Below, one piece after another: positions 36,651 to 45,351 of a stretch of 45,351 nt of DNA. Numbering within the stretch: the stretch's first letter is position 1; every line of letters begins with the position of its first letter. This DNA is from Spirogloea muscicola (taxonomy: Eukaryota > Streptophyta > Zygnematophyceae > Spirogloeales > Spirogloeaceae). The notes under the pieces are model-generated. The model made no database searches. It was given only the letters and a program-made list of their open reading frames with translations, and was not told the origin of the DNA. The position numbers were made by a program, and so were the translations under genes. The stretch spans positions 275,292-320,642 of the forward strand of contig WELB01000096.1 of assembly GCA_009602725.1 (NCBI GenBank). Reading direction: 5' to 3'.

Positions 36651-37900
36651 GAAGCTCAGTACCCTCGAGTGAGCAACATCAGGTCGGAGAGCTCGTCTGG
36701 AAGCGCTGTTTCTTTCTTTCCCTTTTCCTTTGTCCAGCTTCCTTTGTCCAGCTTGACAGATGGTTGGAGACGGACAATTTTTACCAGGCTGGGCAGCATG
36801 GCTAAATCTAGAGCTGAGCGCCGCGCAACCCGGAGTCGTGACACGCGAGACAGCATGGTGCTGGCGCTGGAACGGCGACGGGAGGTGGCAGCGCTGTTGA
36901 CTGCCTTGACGGCGTTGTTAGCCGTTAGTGATGACGGCTGACGATAGCCTGGGGGGTAGTGACCGTCAGCTGTTAGTGACGGGGGACCGTCAGTGGCGGT
37001 GGTTGCCGATGGATGGGTAAATTGTCGGTGGTAGCCCGTTGATAGCCGTCGACAGGTCGTGGACGGGTCGTCAACGAGAGACTGGGTGCCACTGTTGAGC
37101 TGGGCTATTCGTTAGTGCCGTATTAGGACTAACTGAATGCCCAGGACCCAGAGTCTCACCATCACTCGGTTGGGGCTCAGGCCGTGAAGAAGCTTGAGGC
37201 TCAGGCGATGAGGACGCGGTGCTCTTGAATGGAGCGCCGCGCTCCTTCCTCGCCTTCTTGCCCACGGCAAAGACAGCCTTCTTGCCCATGGCGGTGATGG
37301 CGGCAGGGTCCGGCAGGAAGCAGGCCGGCAGCAGCTCAAGGCAGGTGGCGTGGGCGCTGGCAAGCAAGGAGGAGCGGTGGGCAAAAGGAGGACGGTGGCT
37401 CCTGTTAGAGTGAGCAAGCTTGAGCTCACTCGACCCCCTTTTGCCTACATAGAAAGAATGCAGAATCACATGGGCACACTGGGTCCCGGCGGGTCTGCCC
37501 ACCGGGGGCCCAAGGAGGGCCGGCTGCAGAGCCGGCCCGAGGTGTCCGTTAAGCTAGTCGGGCAGGGGCCTGCTGCAGAGCTGGCCCTAGGTGTCCGTTG
37601 AGCTGATGTGTCCACAGGTGTGAGGCACATACTCTCACGTGTGATCTGTCTACGTGTCACCCTGATGATCCGGGCAAGCCACCTCTGGAAGCGACAGGTG
37701 CTTCCCTAAGTGGGACACTTAAAATAGTATGGAGAATAACGAAAGGAGCTAATGCCTATATTCTAACAGCCACATGTCCCACCCGGGCCCGTACGGCCGG
37801 GCTCGCAGTCCGTCGGGCTATACAGAGGGGCACCCGAGGTGGAAGAGGGGGTGAGTTCTTCAGGCTCTGTCCAGGGGACCCACTTCCAGGACCCTAGCCT
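36651..37900. other. Repeat-rich intergenic DNA with tandem and inverted repeats
   Basis: No supported gene. 36910-37080 holds a degenerate series of 'gaccgtcag' and 'gttagtga' motifs. 37514-37555 and 37565-37604 are imperfect direct copies of 'ctgcagagc(c/t)ggccc' plus 'aggtgtccgtt(a/g)agct'. The first copy also contains the inverted repeat GGCCGGC (37518-37524)/GCCGGCC (37531-37537). A minus-strand frame from about 37290 encodes a short Lys/Ser/Pro-rich stretch (MGKKAVFAVGKKARKERG) that I cannot assign. Confidence 0.5.
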
Positions 37901-39260
37901 CTCTGCTTTGCGGCTGCTTAGCAGGGGTTACTGAGTAATTTGTAGCTGCTTTCTTTCTTTGTGTGCTTTGGTTTCTTAGCGCTTCCTCTGGCTTCCTCTG
38001 GCCCCCTTCTCGTTCTTTGTTCATTCTTTTTTGGGCTGGCTTGTCCAGCCCCTATCCTCAATGGGCGAGCCCTTTCTTCTTCACCCAACCTCGGGACCCC
38101 TGGACCCTTGCTCTCCGTGTCCCTTCAACGCTCCCTCGCCCATGCCGTCCACTCGCGCGCGGGCCGTGCTCTTGTTGCTGCTTCCGGGTCTCGTCCGGCT
38201 GCATCTTTTCCAGCTTCGAGCTACTCTGACCTGATGTTGCTCACCCGCGGGTTTTGAACTTCGTGTGGTTCCGTCATGTCTAGTTGTCTCGATGCCTAGC
38301 TAGTGTGTTTCCCTTCTTTTGGATTTTGTCCATTCTTTTTTTGGCTGGCTTCTGCCAGCCCCTCTCTTCTCGTACTCTGTTCATTCTTTTGCACCGCGCG
38401 CCTTCTCTCTCTCTTTTTCGGGCTGGTTGTTCCAGCCCCTATTCTCAATGGGCGAGCACTTTCTTCTATGGGCGAGCTCATCCTCTTGCCCCTGCAGTAA
38501 CCTTTGCTCAATCTTACCGTTGCGGCCCCATCCCAATGCCTCCCCGCTTTTCCTTGCGCCGCCGGCAGCCCGGGCTTGGCGATCCACAGCATTCGTTACA
38601 CCGTCTCTCTCCAGCGCTCCCTGGGTCACGCAGTCCACTCACGAGCAGGCCGCGCTATTGCTGCTGCCTCTGCCTTTATTTTTGGGTTGGCTTTGCCAGC
38701 CCTTCTTCTCTTTCTCCTTTTCTCTATGGGCGAGCACTTTCTTCTGGGTCTCGACGGATTGTCTTTTCCAGAGCGAGTTACTCGAACTTGCTGCTGCTCA
38801 CTCGCGGGTACGGAGCTTCCATCTGCGGTCGTGTAGTGTCTAGCTGTGTGGTTTTTGTTTTCGGCACCCTTTGGCTCTTTGGACCTGGTCTATCCTTTCT
38901 TGGGCTGGCCTTTTCCAGCCCCTATCCTAAATGTGCGAGCCCTTCCATCATTTCCTGGGCAAGCACCTCCTCTGACACGCAGTGCACTTGCGGGCAGGCC
39001 GCGCTATGGCTGCTGCTTCTGAATACCGTGGGGGTGCCCTTCTTTCCAGCAGAGCGAGCAGCCCCGCTTCAATGCCGCCGAATGGCTTGCTCAAGTGTTC
39101 ACGATGCGCATGGCAATCTCCCTGCAGAGTCCCTTGCCTTCGCTGTCCACTTGCGAGCAGGCCGCGCCTTGGCTGCTGCCTCTGGGTTCCGTTAGGGCGA
39201 CGCTTGCCGCCCTTTGGTTATTCAGACTTGCACTTGCTGACTGAGGTTACTGAGAGCCCA
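37901..39260 (+). mobile_element. Retroelement C-terminal fragments interleaved with hairpin repeats
   Basis: Plus-strand pieces of the same protein tail appear at about 38113-38257 (SLQRSLAHAVHSRAGRALVA ... SYSDLMLLTRGF), 38595-38675 (VSLQRSLGHAVHSRAGRAIA), and 38975-39235 (SLAFAVHLRAGRALAAASGF, YSDLHLLT). They are separated by minus-orientation hairpin units near 38030, 38335, 38420, 38690 and 38900. No complete element is present. Confidence 0.6.
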
Positions 39261-41932
39261 CTTAGCGAGCAGTATCCTGCTTTTTCGCCATCCGGCCCTT
39301 TCAGACTTTGTCCGTTCCTTTGGGCTGGCCTCTCACAGCCACTGCTGTTAATCTGGAAGAGCTGTTTTCATGTCTTTCCGGCTGCAAGTCACTCCGACTT
39401 GCTGCTGCTGATTCGGCGTTACTATACCTCATCCGCTGTAGTCTCTTGCATAAGAATAGAATGCGGCTCTCCTAAAGGCTCTTCCACAGGGGGCAAGGGC
39501 TGTGAACAGCCAGCCCGAAAAGGATTGACAAGGTCCGCAACGGCCAAAAGCGCTGTCTCAGAGCTTGCCTGATAGGATGATTGACTTAGTAACCTCGAGT
39601 GAGGAGCCGCAAGTCAGAAGGACAAGCAGCTGGGATGTAATCTCCCTGACGAAGCCAGAGGCTGAAGCGAGAGCACGGCCAGCACGCAGGTGCAAGGCGT
39701 GGACCATTCACCGCTGGAGCTTGGAGGAGCTGTTGTTGTTTGGGCTGGCCTCTCACTGCATCACATTGCTGCTAACTAGGGGTCACTAAGCTGCCATCCG
39801 CTGTAGTCTTTTGTATAGCTGTGTGGTTTAGGCGCCTTTCGGCCCTTTGGGCCCATCAATTCTGTTGGCTGCCTTTTTACAGCCCCTGCCTTCTATTGAA
39901 AGAGCTGTTATTACTGTGTAAGAGCTGTTTCTTTCTTTCCGATGTCTTCTTCGTCAAGGAGAGAAGGCGCGCGGTGCGCATGAAGTTGAAAGGGAGGCCA
40001 GTCCTAGCCTTACAAATAAGGAAGAAAAACAGCTCTCCAGATGTAAGGCAGTGGCTGTGAGAGGTCAGCCCAGTGTAAAAGTTCTGATTGAAAGACTTAC
40101 ATTCGAGGGCGATGGCTGTGATTGGCCAGCCCGGAGGAAAGAATGGAAGGCCAGAAGGTGCAAAAGAAAGGCACGATCCTGCAACTGGGCGCTCAATAGC
40201 CTCTGGTTAGTAAGTGCAAGGGGACTACTTATCGACGGCTCCGCTTTTTGACATGCGGCTGCTAGCTACAGGCTACTAAGTGACTATTCTACATGGTACT
40301 TGCTTAGCTGTGTTTTTCAGCCCTTGTCGGCTCCTTCGGACCTTTCCATTCCTCCTCGGGCCAGCTTTTCACAGCCCTCGCCCTTTTGGATGAGCTTACA
40401 GTTCCCGAGTGCAACTGGCACAGGTTTTCTGTGGCTGCTTCGCGCTTTCCCCTTCGGACCTTGCCCCTCCTTTGGACGATGTTTAATCTTACAGCCATCG
40501 CTGTACTCTGGAAGAGCTTTCTGTTCTTGCCAATACCAGAACATAAAGCCATCGCTCGCCCTCTATTGGAAGAGTCTCTGTTCTTTCTACAGTGGGCTGG
40601 CTTTCTACAGCCCTCGCGTCCTTTGAACGAGCTGCTTCGTAGAGTCGATCTCTGTGCTCTGTGTTACTCTTCCTGTTTGAGACCAATACATGTGCTCGTA
40701 AGTGCAAGAAGGCCTGGCAGATCTGCTGCCATTTTCTGCTCTTGAACAAGGCTGGTAACATGTGAGCTGCTCTGAGTCCCATGCAACTTCCCATCCTCTG
40801 GTAGGACCTGCTGTCAGGCGGAGGCGGAAAGCTTAGGTACATAGAGGTTCCACGAATCTGTGAGTTATTATATCTTCTGTACCATGAGTGGGCTACGATC
40901 GTCATGCTATTACCAATAGCATGCCATTCGTCGACCTCTTTAGTCAATCTGGCCTATACTGTAGGCAGCTATAGAGTTTTCTTTCTGGTGAGCTCGACCT
41001 GTGGTCTCTACATAACAGCAGTTCCCTTTTAATCGGGTCATCACAGTCGTCTAGCAATCTGGCTCCATCTATGACAGGCCAAGCAAGGCCCTTCTTCCGA
41101 AATTGGGAGGTACGTGCAAGTATGCGTGAGAATTGGCCATCCATTTGTGCTCAGCTTGACCTGATATGTGTTTATGGTAGTGCTCACAATAAGGTACATT
41201 GAGGTGAACATACTTGGGCTAGGCTGTTAGACCTCGACAGACTGACGGTTGTACAGAAGCATAGGACGGTAGTACAAAAGCTTACTGCTCCACTAACTCC
41301 TCTCCAACCAGGAGACAAGGCCCAGGCTTCCCTTTGTGCAATGCTAGACATGATTCTCAATCAATCATTGCATTGCGACTTCCATGGGCCTAAGGATGAC
41401 ACCAAAACTCAACTGGCGCAATCAACTACCAGATGCAGTCAGACCTAGACAATGGTAGTACCTGTGATGGTACAGGATGTTATATGTGACGAAAGGCCAA
41501 TTTGCCTCATGCAAAAGAAGTCAGCACTTGTTGTCAGACATGTGAGCGAGCTAGGTTACCACACTTGCACATGACCACAACAACTTACCGGAGGAAATAC
41601 AAAGTCAGGTTGAATATTCCCCAACATCGAGCCAGGATACCCTTGACCCTGTTTATTTACAATAAAGAAGTACATGATCCAGTGCTGAAATTATAGGAGC
41701 AGCTTCAGTCATGCTCCTTGTGAGCAGACTTGCCAGAGCAGAACCGCTCATTCATACCTTGTATGCATGACACATCGGAGAAGATGCAAATCCTTGTCTA
41801 AAGGCGTCAACTCTTCCTCCAATTACTATTGCTGGTACGTGTCTGTGCTAGTCAAGCTGAGCTTCTACCTTTCATGACCTCACACAATAAATGAGACTTT
41901 GTAAAAATTGAGGAGGCCAAATGCGGTCTCCT
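39261..41932. other. Degenerate repeats, then plain intergenic DNA
   Basis: Up to about 40650 there are old, diverged hairpin-repeat pieces ('ggctggcctctcacagccactg' type) and the tail motif LLTRG. From about 40700 to 41932 the sequence is ordinary AT-richer DNA that includes the 3' flank of the minus-strand transporter. A TGTAA on the minus strand near 41650 could be part of its polyadenylation signal. No gene is supported. Confidence 0.45.
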
Positions 41933-44900
41933 TCACAGCTCCTTGTCCTCCGCCTCCCCGTTGGCGTCTCCCACTGACGTTGTGCAAGCAGGGATTAAAA
42001 ACAGGAAGAAGATGGGGAGCAAGGTGCAAGCTGCCTGGATGGCTACACCAATGGTCATATGTTCAAAATGATTGCCATCAATATTGAGATAAGATGCCAG
42101 GCAAGCTCCAAGGTAACCGCTGGCGTTGCCTCCCAAATTGCTAGCTGACATAAAGACTGCAAAGAGGGTCCCCTCAATGCCAGGGGGGCAGAGCTGGGCA
42201 GAGAGGACCAAGAAAGGCATAAATCTGCACAACAGAAAATTTTTGAGGTAGCAAGAAAATGCGGTGTTAGGCTGAAACCTTGGGGGTGCAGATCTAGACC
42301 CCACTAAGAATCAAGCATAACATGCTCGCAGGACTTAGAGTGCATTCTGACAGCAGAAACAGCCGCAGCTATTTGTGCTCTAAAAGCCAAGTATTTCTCT
42401 GCAAATAGTACAAGCAGGTATAGCCGGTGCTAATGCAGAAAGACCGAAGAGATAGGTTGAAGGCACCCACTTAAATTGGTTCACTGCGTCACCAAAGGCA
42501 GATGCTCCGAGTACAAAGAGCTTGTCAGGGAGTCCTAATTTTAAATTTATCCGCGAGACCAATAAAGTGTCTGCCATAGTCAACAGAGCCATGCCGATGT
42601 GTACCCACCTGAAGCGGCAGCACCAGCACTGAACGTCAATGTCTAATCTTATGTCCAGCTTTGATTTTTATAAGCTGACCAAGCAAAACTCTAATTACAG
42701 CTCCAGAATTTCTGCACAGTTGCTTGCAATATGCATGCTGAGACCTGTGTAAGAGCACTCAGGTCAAAAGGACACAATGTGCTGAAACAGTGGAGCAAGA
42801 GATAGCGACAGAAACGTACATGAAGATTTTCCTCAGTGAAACCTTCTTCAGGTGGCGGTTGTAAAGGATGGTTCCCAGCATGAGGCCTGCCCAGCCCACT
42901 ACTCGCGCACTCCCAAGGAAATGAGCATCCAGCTTCAGGTGGTTGGTCTGGAAATAGAACATCATCGTTCCCAGGCTTGGGATGCAGGCACTCGATGCCA
43001 TGAACCACAAGAGAGGCCTGCAATGCAGACAGTCTTAGTGATGTGCCTCCTGCTGCTGCAGTGATGCCCAGAAGGCAAGATTGGGGATCGAAAATATAAA
43101 CCACGACCATCGCGGCGAGCCCATCCGATAGTGGTAAACCCAAAGCGGACTATCTGTACAATATGTACAGTATCATAGCCTCACTGCCAAGCGTATCATA
43201 AACTCAGGGGCAACTAGATCTCACCCAAGGATGCGCGGCTGACGCACTGCATGCCATATGGCCACAGCTGTGCGTCTGAGCTGTCCCCGTCTCGAGGTCT
43301 CCTTTGCTCTGTCGTCAGTGTTCAGCTTGACCTCGCTATGCACCACCGAGTCTTTGTCCTTTAGCCTCTTTGTGCTGCCTCGCCTCTGCTTAGCAAAGCC
43401 GTTCTCCGGACCCTTGCCATTGGGTTCATGACCATTGTGAGCGGCAGACTTCTTGTGAGCAACGCTCTTGGCATCATCTTCTTCCTCCTCCCTGACCTGC
43501 ACCGGCCCATTGGTATCTGCATGCCCCTCTGACGTGCTTTGTACCAGGGAGGGCATGGAGCTGTCCTGAGCTGCAGAGGCGTCACAAGAGTGTGCCGCAA
43601 CTCTTCTGTGGCTTGTTGAGCCAGCTGCTCGCATCCTCTTGGCGAGCGCTGCCTTGCCCTGGCCCAGCGACTTCTCGTCAAGCCAGCAGCAAGCTACTAA
43701 CTGGACCAGCGGAAAGAGGGCAAAGACTCCAAAGATGCCCTGAGCCTTCAGGGCATGCAAGGCAGGGCCGCCTGTCAAGCTCCCCGCCACACCTCCGACT
43801 GCCATGGCAAACCATGAGAGTGACTGAAGGTCCCCTGCAAACTCGGCCCTGCAATAGCAGGCCACTTGCTGTCATTTCTCCACTCCGACCCCAAAAGCCA
43901 ACATGTGCATACGAGTCAATTTCAGGCGGCTCAAGTCAGCGCAATCTTGCCAGCCAGACCAGATAAGAGTGAGATCAGTAGTCCACACACCGAGTGTATG
44001 CATGAGTTACGAGCACGACCAAGCACAAGTCTCCTGCCATGCACTTTCTGGCTACGGAGGAGCACGGGGTGAAAGGTCATAGTAGGAGCACACCTCTCTT
44101 TTCTGGCAATTTCAGCAACCATGGCATCCACAACCACGTCTGCCAGCGCTGACCCGACATTTTGGGCCGTGAGCAGAGCTGTGAAAGTTGCAGCTGACGC
44201 TGTGGCTTGAGGTATGAACGCCAGCAAGCACCATGTGGCAAGGGACAGGATGCTGGAGATGATCAAGTACGGGACTCTTCGTCCGCCTCGAATATAGACA
44301 CAGTCAGAAATCATTCTGCATAGGCAGAGCATAGTAGTAGTCAGATTTGTGTTTAACCTGTCGTCATCTCAATAGCAAGCCCAAACGGACCTCGAATCCA
44401 AGCTTTGCACTACAAGAATTCAGGTAAACGGCAGTCAAGTCTGCACTTCAATGTCAAGCAAGAGCCTGCTCTGCTGCCTTCGCAGGACTCGCACTCTATG
44501 CTCCACGAAGGAATCAGCTTGTGAAGTTGGCTGTGAGATTACCCATAGACAGGCTTTATGCTCCATGGCATAAAAGCCGTGGACGTCAAGAGCTGGGACG
44601 CGGACGGGCTGAGCTTCAGCTCGTCTTTGATTAGGAACGAAATACCAGTCCAAGGGAACGACCGGAAGCCCTGCAATGACGCCACCCCGAGTGTCATTCC
44701 TGACATAGATCATCCGAAAAGTAGTGGATGCATGTACCCATGTACGTGGCACACCCACACACAGAGATGCAGGCGTGCACACTAAAGCCACCAGAACAAT
44801 CACAGAGCTCGCAGGAGGCGTTCACAGAGCTGCGGCACAATCCTAGATAACCCGATCCTAGATAACCCACTGAGGGTGACGATGGCCCAGGAATTGCAAA

Positions 44901-45036
44901 GCACGGAAGGCAGACCGGCCTGCAATGGCTGAGCCGAAACCGATTTCAATACCTGAGTCCAGTACACGCAGACGATGAGGAGGATGAAGGAGCCGCCAAA
45001 GTTGGCAATCAGCCGCTGCAGCCACGCTCGCAGCAT
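41933..45036 (-). CDS. Folate-biopterin transporter (FBT) family protein, MFS type (7 exons)
   Basis: Minus-strand exons 45036-44953, 44670-44543, 44315-44094, 43848-43225, 43017-42820, 42608-42471 and 42224-41933 join in phase to 561 residues from the M at 45036. Family signatures run in order: YWTQGFRSFPWTGISFLIKD (1-2), LKLSPSASQLLTSTAFMPWS (2), ALADVVVDAMVAEIARKERA (3-4), GDLQSLSWFAMAVGGVAGSL (4), MFYFQTNHLKLDAHFLGSAR and LYNRHLKKVSLRKIFMW (5-6), RINLKLGLPDKLFVLG (6), and CPPGIEGTLFAVFMSASNLG (7). About 12 hydrophobic segments fit the MFS fold. Relatives in plastids and cyanobacteria carry folates or pterins across the plastid envelope or plasma membrane. An unusual hydrophilic loop of about 130 residues (206-335) lies between membrane segments. 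The reading frame is open upstream of 45036 to about 45240, so the true start may lie further out, with a targeting peptide. Confidence 0.92.
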
Positions 45037-45351
45037 CTTCGCCTGCCGGGACAGGCGACACAGCTGCCGCTGGCGCCGCTCCGACTGGCGATCTACGAGC
45101 CTGCCCGCTGGAGCTGCGCTGCTGGACCGCCGGCGACTGCCGCCGGTCAGGCCGCCGTCCCCGGTCCTCGGCTGCCGACCTTGCGGTGCATCAGAGAGGT
45201 GTCGAATCCTGAGCCTCTCAATCCGGCGGCCCGCTGGTGCTTATGTGCACGCTCGAAACCCCCACCGGCAGCCGGCTGCCGGGCAGAGCCGATGCCGGCG
45301 GCGCCGCCGCCGCCGCCGCCGCGATCGCCGCGTCCGCAGGGCCAGGCGGCC
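45037..45351 (-). other. Possible 5' coding extension of the transporter and GC-rich upstream DNA
   Basis: On the minus strand the transporter frame stays open from 45036 up to a TAA near 45240, reading RQSERRQRQLCRLSRQAKML immediately before and into the start, with S/R/A-rich sequence before that. No ATG lies in this extension, so an upstream exon spliced in near 45235 is possible. 45295-45330 is a (GCC)n run. Confidence 0.4.

Noticed and set aside
37071-37502. Minus-strand frame with MGKKAVFAVGKKARKERG
   Set aside because: It is a short, low-complexity reading in a repeat-rich area with no recognisable domain or supporting exons, so it is not reported as a gene.

Overview
The window looks like nuclear DNA of a green-lineage eukaryote, most likely an early-branching streptophyte alga or a relative. 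The genes are split by many short GT-AG introns. They include a plant-type RR-TZF CCCH zinc-finger gene, an atypical plant/bacterial-type pyruvate kinase with an N-terminal extension, and a plastid/cyanobacterial-type folate-biopterin transporter. Non-coding DNA is rich in retroelement debris, short hairpin repeats, (GA)n/(CT)n tracts and assembly gaps. I cannot name the species. Exon models were built by hand from reading frames, splice signals and phase.

Layout. 1-480 is the end of a decayed retroelement protein on the minus strand, followed to about 1680 by hairpin repeats. 1848-5602 (+) is a 10-exon gene for a secreted, probably GPI-anchored beta-propeller-like protein. 7590-10849 (+) and 13325-16603 (+) are a tandem pair of genes for a fused FAD oxidoreductase/Rieske protein. 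The first has an extra N-terminal exon that resembles a transit peptide. The second carries one frameshift inside its FAD-binding motif. 17688-20502 (+) is the CCCH gene, interrupted by a poly-T run and 638 Ns. 22708-28683 (+) is the pyruvate-kinase-family gene. 30011-33108 (-) is a second secreted beta-propeller-like gene in 8 exons. 33600-40250 is a repeat graveyard with at least four fragments of one retroelement protein and dozens of copies of a GGCTGG...CCAGCC hairpin repeat. 41933-45036 (-) is the folate-biopterin transporter.

How the genes relate. Apart from the tandem oxidoreductase pair there is no operon-like organisation; the genes look like independent housekeeping, redox or regulatory loci. 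G-box cores (CACGTG), several within the perfect GCCACGTGGC palindrome, lie upstream of both oxidoreductase genes and of the pyruvate-kinase gene, which could mean shared bZIP or light/stress control. No tRNA, rRNA or CRISPR array was seen.
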